Shown: piece after piece, positions 26,420 to 33,907 of the stretch | How the letters are laid out: each line of letters opens with the position of its first letter | Numbering within the stretch: the stretch's first letter is position 1 | NCBI GenBank assembly: GCA_018056685.1 | Contig: JAGPFC010000006.1 | Span: 105,001 to 155,923 of the forward strand | Source: Smithella sp. | Lineage (GTDB): Bacteria; Desulfobacterota; Syntrophia; Syntrophales; Smithellaceae | DNA length: 50,923 bases | Reading direction: 5' to 3' | Position numbers and translations under genes: made by a program | Notes under the pieces: generated by a model | Database searches by the model: none | Told to the model about the DNA's origin: nothing | What the model saw: only the letters and a program-made list of their open reading frames with translations

Positions 26420-27253
26420 CTACTTTTGTAATGCCCTTCGGCAACTGAATTTTATAATCCAGTCGGAAGGCGTTCTGGTCAGCCAGCCATTGCTGATGCG
26501 GTGCCAGAAAAGCAAAGACTTGGCCATCACACCGGGTACAATAAGAAATTTCTTTCCTTTCATGCCGCGGACAATCGCCTTTGCCGCTTGCTGCGGTGTC
26601 AATAAACCGGCAAGGTTTTTTACGACCCTTGCTTCTGGCGGAAGCGTTTTCGCTTCTTCTTCAATAAAAGGCGTTTTGACTTCCGGAGGACAAACCAGCG
26701 TCACTTTAATATTAAAACGTTTCAGTTCACTGCGCAGGCATTCGGTAAGTCCGACGATGGCGTATTTGGTTGTGCTGTAAGTGGTGTAACCGAACATGCC
26801 GATTAATCCGGCTACGGAAGCAAGGTTGACAATATGTCCGCCGCCTTTCTGCTTCATGTAGGGAAGAACGGCGCTGATGACGTTTCGCGTGCCGTAAACA
26901 TTAATTTTCATGGCCTTATCGAACTGTTCATAAGAAATATTTTCAAAATAATCACCGGTACCGATCCCCGCGCTGTTGATCAGTATGTCGGGGATACCAA
27001 AGGTTTCGACGGCGGTTTCGATTTTCTGCCGGACGTCATCGTTATCGGATACGTCCATGCATATGAAGTTGAAGGCCTGTGCAGCCTTTTCTGTTTGCGT
27101 CGCGATGGTTTTGCAGGCCTTGTCAAGAAGCGGTTCTCCCCGAGCGATCAGAACGAGGCGGCAACCCTGCCCGGCAAGCAGTTTGGCCGTTTCCAGTCCG
27201 ATGCCGCTGGATCCGCCGGTGATATAAACGAGTTTCCCTGAAAAGTAAGCCAT
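26420..27253 (-). CDS. Short-chain dehydrogenase/reductase (ketosphinganine-reductase-like)
   Basis: This 277-residue classical SDR has the nucleotide-binding motif TGGSSGIG (residues 12-19), INSAGIG, the catalytic Ser in NLASVAG and YSTTK. After the Rossmann core comes an extension with PPEVKTPFIEEE and a hydrophobic C-terminal stretch. The overall pattern resembles 3-ketodihydrosphingosine reductase-like or other lipid SDRs; the substrate is not determined by sequence. It lies 16 bp after the epimerase-like gene and is probably cotranscribed with it. AAGGAG precedes the ATG. The neighbouring glycyl radical enzyme with a lipid-binding domain makes a lipid-derived ketone or alcohol a reasonable substrate guess. 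Confidence 0.85.
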   Translation of the reverse strand: MAYFSGKLVYITGGSSGIGLETAKLLAGQGCRLVLIARGEPLLDKACKTIATQTEKAAQAFNFICMDVSDNDDVRQKIETAVETFGIPDILINSAGIGTGDYFENISYEQFDKAMKINVYGTRNVISAVLPYMKQKGGGHIVNLASVAGLIGMFGYTTYSTTKYAIVGLTECLRSELKRFNIKVTLVCPPEVKTPFIEEEAKTLPPEARVVKNLAGLLTPQQAAKAIVRGMKGKKFLIVPGVMAKSLLFWHRISNGWLTRTPSDWIIKFSCRRALQK

Positions 27254-27269
27254 AAAAAACTCCTTCGGA

Positions 27270-28280
27270 TTATTTTGGAAAATCTTTTAATAAATATTCT
27301 CTGGTGCGCTGCAGACCTTCCGCATAAGAAATACGTGGATGATATTGCAATTCCTTACGGACTCTGTCATTGGGAATACGATTGTCCGATCCGATCAGAT
27401 TCAACGCTTCACGGGTGATAGGAGGCCTTTTTTCAATGTTAAAAAATTTCCAGATCGCTTCCAGCATGACGGCACTGAAGGCGGCTACCGGATAAGGGAT
27501 TGATTTCGGATTTTTGACGCCGATCATTCCGGCGATGTCGTTGAAATACCGTCTCCACGTCACATCCAAAGCGTCGCTGGCGTTGTACGCTCTGCCGATC
27601 GCGATGTCGGCAGAGGCTGCCAGAATCAGAATATCAGCCACATTATCCACATAGACAAGCCCAGCGTTCATCTCACCTCCGGCAACAAGACCGGGTGCAC
27701 CGCTTTTCAAAACATTCACCACGTCATGAAGCCACGGGCCGGAGCGGGGCCCGTAAACATTCGCCGGACGAACCACGCTTAAGCGCAAGCCCTTGTTTTG
27801 ATGATACTCCCATGCCAGTTTCTCCTGCGCCTGTTTGGTTCGGCTGTAAGGGCCGAATGTGGCACCGTAGCCGGTTTCTTCCGGACAGGATTGCTTCTGA
27901 ATTTTATCCCCGTAAACCACAATGCTGGAAGCGAGAACGACACGGGCATGGTTTTTGATGGCCTCTTCAAAAACAAGACGGCTTCCCTCCACCGTGAATT
28001 CCCAGTATTTTCTCTCGTCGCCCCAGTCTGAAACCACTGCCGCCAAGTGAATAACGGTTTTTGCTCCGGAAACTGCTTTGGCTACGGCCGCCGGGTCGGA
28101 GATACTGCCGCGCGTGATGTCAATCTTTTCTGCCCAATCCAACGGGATTGTCTCACCGGGAAGCAACAGTGCTTTCACGGTGACATTCTCCTGGAGAAGT
28201 TTGTGGACAACCCTGCTGCCGATGAATCCGGTGGCACCGGTGACCAGAACCGGCTGGGCAATTTTTTCTTCGTTAGTCAT
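27270..28280 (-). CDS. Extended SDR (NAD-dependent epimerase/dehydratase or 3-beta-HSD-like)
   Basis: This 336-residue protein shows the extended-SDR NAD site TGATGFIGS (residues 15-23), a VIHLAAVVSDWG segment, SSIVVYGD, YSRTK as the catalytic YxxxK and RPANVYGPRSG. The pattern fits the 3-beta-hydroxysteroid dehydrogenase/NSDHL-like branch or sugar epimerases. Its pairing with a lipid-type SDR recalls bacterial lipid biosynthesis gene pairs such as ceramide reductases, but no serine palmitoyltransferase or acyltransferase is present here. GGGGGA lies seven bases before the ATG. The repeat at 28316-28446 separates it from the activase gene upstream. Confidence 0.85.
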   Translation of the reverse strand: MTNEEKIAQPVLVTGATGFIGSRVVHKLLQENVTVKALLLPGETIPLDWAEKIDITRGSISDPAAVAKAVSGAKTVIHLAAVVSDWGDERKYWEFTVEGSRLVFEEAIKNHARVVLASSIVVYGDKIQKQSCPEETGYGATFGPYSRTKQAQEKLAWEYHQNKGLRLSVVRPANVYGPRSGPWLHDVVNVLKSGAPGLVAGGEMNAGLVYVDNVADILILAASADIAIGRAYNASDALDVTWRRYFNDIAGMIGVKNPKSIPYPVAAFSAVMLEAIWKFFNIEKRPPITREALNLIGSDNRIPNDRVRKELQYHPRISYAEGLQRTREYLLKDFPK

Positions 28281-28315
28281 TACGATTCCCCCACAAAGTG
28301 CTATTGATAAAATTT

Positions 28316-28446
28316 AATGAGACCCAAATTTCAGAAACGAATAACCAAAAGGTCACTATAGGCCGAGCGGGATCAATGTGGGTCTAATTCCCCGACCCTT
28401 GGGGCGCAAATTCTTTTGGATACCCCGCTGCTTGCGGCGGGGTTGT
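28316..28446. repeat. Interspersed hairpin repeat, copy 1 (shorter form)
   Basis: Starting near TGAGACCCAAATTTCAGAAA, this segment shares almost its whole sequence with 48738-48931. It holds a 24-bp unit (28339-28362, containing AAAAGGTCACTATAGG) and ends in a GC-rich stem with arms CCCCGC and GCGGGG (28423-28442). It lacks about 60 bp found between two copies of the 24-bp unit in the other element. It abuts the stop codon of the activase gene and may act as its terminator. Confidence 0.85.
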
Positions 28447-29385
28447 TTAACTTTTAACGTCGGTTATTCCAGCGTTACCGAATAGGGTTCTGCATCTCTC
28501 AATAACCGTATTCTCGCGAAAAGACGTCATTACTTTATTGTTCTTGTATGGATCATCCACACCGACTTTATCGCTTTTGTCGTGCCATAAAGGATTGTAA
28601 GCCAGCAGAGCCGCTTCTGTAATCTGAAGGTTCTTTAGAAAAGACGCGATGTCCCGGATATTATTCTCCGTGTCGGTCATATGGGGAATCAGCGGTATTC
28701 GCGGCAAAAGGGTCTTGCCGTCATTTTTTGTCATGCGGGCAAGTTGTGTGAAATTATCCAGTATTTTTTCATTGGGCACACCGCAGTATTTTTTATGATC
28801 ACCGCTGTCGAGTATTTTTATATCGAAATAAATCGCGTCGAGATGCGGATAAATCGTTCCCATGAATTTATGGAAATCAAAGTAGCCGCAGGTTTCCAGG
28901 AGGGTATGAATGTTGTTTTGCCGGAGCGATTGCAGAAGCTCAGATGTGAAATCCATAAAGAGGGTGGGTTCCCCGCCGGAAAGGGTTACGCCGCCACCCG
29001 AGGTATCAAAAAACGGTTTGTCCGGCAGGATTTTTTTCAGAATGTCATCAACGGACATTGCTTTTCCGACCCTGTCCAGGGCGCCGGAGGGACAGGCTTC
29101 AACGCACAGAAAACACAAGTCACATTTGCCCCGATCAATATAAAAACGGTTGTCACGGGAAAGAGCATTTTGTGGGCAAACCTCGCGGCAGGAACCGCAG
29201 TCGATGCAGACTTTCGGGTCAAAGGCTATTTCCACGGTGGCTTTTTTACTTTCCGGATTGTGGCACCAAACGCAGGAAAGCGGACAGCCCTTGAAAAAAA
29301 TAACCGACCGGATGCCCGGCCCGTCGTCCAGACTGTTGCCCTTGATTTCCAGAATCAGCGGAGATTTAAATTCATCCTTTGTCAT
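28447..29385 (-). CDS. Glycyl radical enzyme activase (radical SAM)
   Basis: This enzyme uses S-adenosylmethionine and a [4Fe-4S] cluster to install the glycyl radical on its partner. The N-terminal GNSLDDGPGIRSVIFFKGC leads into the radical-SAM cluster motif CPLSCVWC (Cx3Cx2C, about residues 34-41). A ferredoxin-like insert follows with two 4Fe-4S motifs (CIDCGSCREVCP and CDLCFLCVEACP), as in the activases of CutC, HpdB and B12-independent glycerol dehydratase. The GGGVTLSGGEPTLF segment is also standard. The length of 312 residues is normal. It starts 17 bp after the glycyl radical enzyme stop, with no clear ribosome site, so it may be translated by coupling. Its order after the enzyme makes the pairing secure. 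Confidence 0.95.
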   Translation of the reverse strand: MTKDEFKSPLILEIKGNSLDDGPGIRSVIFFKGCPLSCVWCHNPESKKATVEIAFDPKVCIDCGSCREVCPQNALSRDNRFYIDRGKCDLCFLCVEACPSGALDRVGKAMSVDDILKKILPDKPFFDTSGGGVTLSGGEPTLFMDFTSELLQSLRQNNIHTLLETCGYFDFHKFMGTIYPHLDAIYFDIKILDSGDHKKYCGVPNEKILDNFTQLARMTKNDGKTLLPRIPLIPHMTDTENNIRDIASFLKNLQITEAALLAYNPLWHDKSDKVGVDDPYKNNKVMTSFRENTVIERCRTLFGNAGITDVKS

Positions 29386-29402
29386 AAATAAATTTAAACA
29401 TA

Positions 29403-32375
29403 CTATATGCCAAACTCGGCTCTTTCGATAAGCTCTATCTGCATGTCTTTGTTGAGTGTGACAAAGTAGGCATTGTATCCGGAGATGCGGACAAGCAGAT
29501 TCTGGTAGTTTTCAGGATGCTCCATCGCGTCCCGTAGCGTTTTGGATGAAACAACATTCAGCTGCATCTGCATACCGCCCAAGTCACTGTATGTTTTTAC
29601 ATAAGAGTAAATGTTGTTGACGGTTTGCTGATGCGTTTCACTGGCCGCCGGCACCACCTTCACGTTAAACGCGATATTGTTGTTCATGTGCTTCGGTTTC
29701 AGTCTGGCGACGTCACGGATGTTGTCCAGAATGCTCCTGGACGCGTGTGGTTCGGGAGTCAGGCCGGGCGTAAAGGCTTTTCCGGCCAGTCTGCCCGAGG
29801 GAAGGGCGCCGGTCAGCGTGCCGAAAGCGACATGGTTGGACATCGACCAGAAGCCTGTTGTATATTTGCCGCCGCGGTAATTTTCATGTTCGATAAAAAT
29901 GTCGTGAGCCAGTTTGGTCACGCGGTTGGCTGTGGCCAGCGCTTCTTCACTGCCGGAACCGAAAAGCACCACCTTGTTTTTGATCAGCGCGAGCAGGGAG
30001 GGATTGTTTTGAAAATTGGTATTGATGGCGTCCAGCAGCTCAGGGAAGGACACCTTCTTTTCTTCAAAAACCAGTTTTTTGATCACCATCAGCGAATCGG
30101 TGATATCGGCAAGACCGATGAACGCGATACCCGATGAGTTATACACAGCGCCGCCTTTGGTAACATCCCGGCCGCTTTTCAGCGGGCCGTCGATTAACGC
30201 GGAGATAAACGGCGTCGGGCGGATGGCCTGGTGAGCTTCTCCCAGGAGATTGTTGTATTCGCAGGTTTGATCGGCCAGAAAACGGAGCTGCCTGGCGAAA
30301 GCTTGAAAGAAAGATTCGTAATCTTGGAAATCACCGGCATGGATGACACCGGTTTTCGGCCCCAGATCCCAGCGCATCAGGGGATGACGTCCGTTGTTGA
30401 GCGCCATTTCCAGCGCCGCCACCGCATTGAACATCATGCAGTTGGTGTGACCGATGTGGCGTCCGGACAGCGTCGGTTCCACGCAGCCGGTTGCCGACCA
30501 GTCGCGCAGATGCTCCGGCGGATAATTGAATTCTGCAAGCGACGCCATGACCGCCTCGTCATTGTGGATGGAAGGAGTGGCCGTTGTGTTCAGATTGACT
30601 TCGCAGAGTCTTTTTAAGTACGTGTCACTGTTTTTACTTTTGTTGTAGCGCGCGTTGACGTTGGGATCCCGAATGGAGAGCATTTCCGTGACTTTCAGAA
30701 AAATATACGTCATGTCATTGACCGCGTCTTCACCGTCCGGTGTCACGCCGCCCAGTGTAATGGCCTGATCGGAAGAGCTGCCGCCGAAGAGATAATTGCC
30801 GATGTCGGGGATCAGAGGCAGATGATCCGTGCAGCGCATGTAAAAACATCCAATCAATTCTATGGCGTGCTTGATGTAGGCCTGTCTTTCTTTTTCATCC
30901 TTGATTTTTTCCAGGTCGGCGATAAAATAAGGCTGCAGCCATTGATCCAGTCTTCCCAGGGAAAATCCGGCGTTCGTGTTTTCCATGTGCACGCCGATCC
31001 AGATGATCCACAGGGCATTAACGGCTTCATCAAGCGTTGAGCAGGGATTTTGCGGTACGTTGCGGCAGATTTCGGCCAGATGCAGCAGTTCGTTTTTGCG
31101 GACAGGCTGCGTTTCCCCAGACGCCAGCCGCCACGCTTCCTGCGCGAGATTCGCCGCGTAGGCATTGATTCCTTCCAGGCTGATTTTCATCGCCGCGAGC
31201 GTATCGCGTTTTTGCGTTTCGTTTTCAGGAGTGGTACTCAGCTCTTTGTCAATCCTGGCGATGATGCCGCTGGTGCCCAGGTTTAAGACTTCCGGATAAT
31301 TTAAAATCGTGTGGGAAAGGGCAACGGTTTTCCACAGGAAACAGGCGGCAAACCGCTCATCGAGCTTCTGACACAGGGGATAACCTTTGTGATCTCTGAC
31401 CCATTCGCGGAAGTTGCGATGGATCCAGAAAGGAAATACCTTGTTGTGCAGGACGTCAATGGTTTCTACGGAGACATCGTAAGGATTCAGCGGACGATAC
31501 GGCGCGGTAATCAGTTCTCCCCACATCATGGTGCCGTGCGCGTCCGGGTAGATAATGACGCCGATTTCCTTGGTGGTGTTTGTCCCGGCAATCAAATCAT
31601 TTTCCCGGATGATGGCCTTTCTGTTTTCCATCAGATATTTGAAAGCATTCGCCTGACGCAGTTCGGGAACCCAGGGCTTGCCGTCCCTGTTTGTTTCAAA
31701 TCCGTTTTTTTTATAAAAATCGGTCAGCAACTCCGCGTGTTCATGACAAATGGCCGGTTTTGTTTTTAAATGGATATCCAGAAAATTCCTGACCCGGGGA
31801 AAATCATCCAGCGAATATTCCGCGAGATACGGATCTTTTAAAAATTTAACACCCGGATCGACGGATTCAGCCTTGAGTTGACGGGTCTTTCGTGATGCAA
31901 TGCTGTGCCGTGACGCTTTGCCGGTGTCGTAGTTTCTGTTTTCAACTTTGGTTTCTTTTTTTAGTTTGGCAATCTGAATTTGTCCCAGCAGCAGTGAAAG
32001 ATAAAAGTTGACCAATTGCAGATAGCCCAGATTGCCCTGCGTAACCATTCTGTTTTCCATCAGAGCCATCATCAGCTTGTTGGGGGGCTGGGTGGCCGCT
32101 TCTTTCAGCGCGTTCTCGTCCTTAAAAACAAGCTGCGAGTCCGGTTTCGCGGGCATTTCCTTCAAGACCCTGACCCTGCCGTTTTCAAATTGCAGCGCCT
32201 GCTCGACGCTGCCGTTTTCTGTTTTGACCGCAAACGTAAAATTCAGCCAGCCGTCATCGCTTTTCAAATATTTCTTTAAAGAAGAGCGGTTATTGAAATT
32301 CAGGGCAAAAAATTTGAAAAACAGGTTGGCCAGTTTATCGGTTATGCTTTTTGGAGCAGGTTGAACGTGATTCAT
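29403..32375 (-). CDS. Glycyl radical enzyme with N-terminal SCP2-like lipid-binding domain
   Basis: This 990-residue protein is a glycyl radical enzyme of the pyruvate formate-lyase superfamily: the active-site Cys631 lies in ATGCVEPTLSG and the radical Gly966 in RISGYNAYF. The CVE motif (Glu633) is shared with eliminating or decarboxylating members such as CutC, glycerol/propanediol dehydratase and HpdB, and differs from the CC pair of pyruvate formate-lyase. The catalytic part starts around residue 165. The first ~140 residues are extra: they carry an SCP2/sterol-carrier-like pattern (LQFENGRVRVLKE, PDSQLVFKDENALKEAA, then MVTQGNLGYLQLVN at about 110-123). Such domains bind acyl chains or sterols, which suggests a lipid-like substrate. 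GGGAGGT precedes the ATG. The activase follows by 17 bp and the TetR gene precedes by 23 bp. I do not recognise the substrate. Confidence 0.93.
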   Translation of the reverse strand: MNHVQPAPKSITDKLANLFFKFFALNFNNRSSLKKYLKSDDGWLNFTFAVKTENGSVEQALQFENGRVRVLKEMPAKPDSQLVFKDENALKEAATQPPNKLMMALMENRMVTQGNLGYLQLVNFYLSLLLGQIQIAKLKKETKVENRNYDTGKASRHSIASRKTRQLKAESVDPGVKFLKDPYLAEYSLDDFPRVRNFLDIHLKTKPAICHEHAELLTDFYKKNGFETNRDGKPWVPELRQANAFKYLMENRKAIIRENDLIAGTNTTKEIGVIIYPDAHGTMMWGELITAPYRPLNPYDVSVETIDVLHNKVFPFWIHRNFREWVRDHKGYPLCQKLDERFAACFLWKTVALSHTILNYPEVLNLGTSGIIARIDKELSTTPENETQKRDTLAAMKISLEGINAYAANLAQEAWRLASGETQPVRKNELLHLAEICRNVPQNPCSTLDEAVNALWIIWIGVHMENTNAGFSLGRLDQWLQPYFIADLEKIKDEKERQAYIKHAIELIGCFYMRCTDHLPLIPDIGNYLFGGSSSDQAITLGGVTPDGEDAVNDMTYIFLKVTEMLSIRDPNVNARYNKSKNSDTYLKRLCEVNLNTTATPSIHNDEAVMASLAEFNYPPEHLRDWSATGCVEPTLSGRHIGHTNCMMFNAVAALEMALNNGRHPLMRWDLGPKTGVIHAGDFQDYESFFQAFARQLRFLADQTCEYNNLLGEAHQAIRPTPFISALIDGPLKSGRDVTKGGAVYNSSGIAFIGLADITDSLMVIKKLVFEEKKVSFPELLDAINTNFQNNPSLLALIKNKVVLFGSGSEEALATANRVTKLAHDIFIEHENYRGGKYTTGFWSMSNHVAFGTLTGALPSGRLAGKAFTPGLTPEPHASRSILDNIRDVARLKPKHMNNNIAFNVKVVPAASETHQQTVNNIYSYVKTYSDLGGMQMQLNVVSSKTLRDAMEHPENYQNLLVRISGYNAYFVTLNKDMQIELIERAEFGI

Positions 32376-32398
32376 GGTTTACCTCCCAATAAAAAAAA

Positions 32399-33070
32399 TT
32401 AAAAAAGGATTTCTCCGGCGTCCAGTTTTCCCTTGATTTTCAGCATTTCTGCAATCAGATCCGCCGTGCGTTTTTTGATAAAATCATCGACATCGGTCAT
32501 TACTTCATGGAACAAACGGCTGTTATTGAGCGTAACCAGGCCGTGCAGGTCAGACCAGAATTTCGCAATCTGATACAGGATGAAGGCATCTTTTTTTTCG
32601 CCGTCGGCCGCAACGTACGCGCTGATCTCATCCACAAAGCAGGACAGACATTTCAGGGCGTTTTGTTTTTCCTGAAAGGCGAGCGGTTCGATCTCCGTTC
32701 CCACATAATCGAGATATTTCGGCGTGTGGAGGTTAAACATGATATCGTAATAGCTGGGATTTGTCAGGCCGAACTCCACATAAGCGCAGGTCATGGCCTC
32801 TAAGCGGTCTTCTATTTTCTTGAACGGCGTCGAACGTTTGGTCAGCAGGTCATGGAGTTTTTCAAATCCCCGGATGCGGATCATCAGGTTGATTTCATCT
32901 TTATTGGTATAATAATTGTAAATGGTTGTGGCGGTGAAGTTTAACCGGGCGGCGATCTTACGGACGCTCAGACTATGGAAACCTTCTTGAATGATGATAT
33001 CCAGAGCCGTATCCAGAATCTTTTCACGTATTTTTTCGACCTCCTTTTTTGTCATAGGCGCCTTTGGCAT
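32399..33070 (-). CDS. TetR-family transcriptional regulator
   Basis: This 223-residue protein has the TetR helix-turn-helix at the N-terminus (ILDTALDIIIQEGFHSLSVR, then KIAARLNFTATTIYNYYTNK). A C-terminal ligand-binding helical bundle follows. The DNA-binding end is preceded by a short charged start (MPKAPMTKKEVEKIREK). It is the first gene of the run with the glycyl radical enzyme (gap 23 bp). A palindrome inside its promoter suggests it represses the cluster until a small molecule, perhaps the enzyme substrate, binds. The ligand cannot be named. Confidence 0.93.
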   Translation of the reverse strand: MPKAPMTKKEVEKIREKILDTALDIIIQEGFHSLSVRKIAARLNFTATTIYNYYTNKDEINLMIRIRGFEKLHDLLTKRSTPFKKIEDRLEAMTCAYVEFGLTNPSYYDIMFNLHTPKYLDYVGTEIEPLAFQEKQNALKCLSCFVDEISAYVAADGEKKDAFILYQIAKFWSDLHGLVTLNNSRLFHEVMTDVDDFIKKRTADLIAEMLKIKGKLDAGEILF

Positions 33071-33098
33071 TTTGATTCCCCGTTCTTATGAAATTACG

Positions 33099-33132
33099 GT
33101 GTTAAGGTAACACTGTTATTCTAAGATGTCAA
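33099..33132 (-). promoter_or_regulatory. Promoter with overlapping operator palindrome for the TetR-GRE cluster
   Basis: On the minus strand TTGACA (33127-33132) is followed after 17 bp by TACCTT (33104-33109). The -10 box lies inside a palindrome with arms GTGTTA and TAACAC and a 3-bp centre (33099-33113), a typical short TetR operator. Transcription would begin about 35 bp upstream of the TetR ATG at 33070. Confidence 0.6.
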
Positions 33133-33231
33133 GAAAGATTTTTAGAGCTTTTTCTTGTGTCAACAGATTTTCAGCGACGATAAAAAATTATTGATTTAAC
33201 AAAAGAAAGATCGTCTAGACATTATAAATAA

Positions 33232-33735
33232 TTAAAGTTTCGTAATTTGGTAGCCCTTTAATTTCACGGCGACTGATCGTTGCATCAGTTCGATGGAAAC
33301 CGCAAACAGCTCCTTTTCGACGTCGCGGCTGACAACAATGCCTTCTACGCCGGCAAAAGGTCCGTCAGTAATGCGCGCCGGTTCACCCAACTGGGGATAC
33401 TGCAGGGTAATGATTTCCTCTTTCGAGCCGACAAAGCGGCGGATAGCCTCAATTTTGCTGTCCGGCACCGGGATGGGTTCGGCATTTTCCTTCTTGCCCA
33501 GCAGGCGCACGACACCGGCCGTTTTCAGTATTTTTAATTTGGTTTCATTGTCCAGTAAAGACGCTTCGACAAAAAGATAGCCGGGAAAGAGCGGCGTGGA
33601 TATTTTCTTTTTCCTGTCTTTTCGTCTGCTCCACGATTCGATTTCCGGCAGAAACGTGGTCAGATTCTTTTGCGTCAAACCCGTGTTGGCCTTGTATTCG
33701 TGACGGCTTCTTGTGTGAACAACGTACCAAGGCAT
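33232..33735 (-). CDS. NusG-paralogue transcription antiterminator (UpxY/RfaH-type)
   Basis: The protein starts MPWYVVHTRSRHEYKA, the NusG N-terminal domain fold (WYVVHTRSRHE, LFPGYLFVEA, AGVVRLLG). It ends in a KOW-like domain (GEPARITDGPFAGVEGIV, then SVAVKLKGYQI). At about 168 residues it has the size of UpxY or RfaH proteins, which bind RNA polymerase and suppress pausing on one operon. True NusG genes sit beside secE and ribosomal protein genes; this one does not, so it is a specialised paralogue. ATG 33735 is preferred over 33750 because AGG lies at better distance. Its target is unknown: no polysaccharide export operon is visible, and the nearest large operon is the divergent glycogen cluster. 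Confidence 0.85.
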   Translation of the reverse strand: MPWYVVHTRSRHEYKANTGLTQKNLTTFLPEIESWSRRKDRKKKISTPLFPGYLFVEASLLDNETKLKILKTAGVVRLLGKKENAEPIPVPDSKIEAIRRFVGSKEEIITLQYPQLGEPARITDGPFAGVEGIVVSRDVEKELFAVSIELMQRSVAVKLKGYQITKL

Positions 33736-33768
33736 AAAAATACCTGTCATTCTCCGGTTCTAATAGTC

Positions 33769-33803
33769 GCGTGTTTATACTAGAAACACGCCCGATAATT
33801 CAA
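33769..33803 (-). promoter_or_regulatory. Candidate promoter and inverted repeat upstream of the NusG paralogue
   Basis: On the minus strand TTGAAT (33798-33803) and TATAAA (33774-33779) are 18 bp apart. An inverted repeat with perfect 8-bp arms GCGTGTTT (33769-33776) and AAACACGC (33784-33791) covers the -10 region and could be an operator. I found no convincing plus-strand promoter for malQ in the same gap. Confidence 0.4.
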
Positions 33804-33907
33804 TCAATATTTTGACAGCGGCGCAACAAAGGACAGCATGATCTGATGGCGTGGTTACGGTGGAAAATCGTATAGTCATAACGACCAAACTCGTGTATGA
33901 TGAAAAC

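Noticed and set aside
26420..28280. Bacterial ceramide/sphingolipid synthesis locus
   Set aside because: The two SDR proteins resemble enzymes of that pathway, but no serine palmitoyltransferase, acyl carrier protein or ceramide synthase is in the window. The resemblance alone is too weak.
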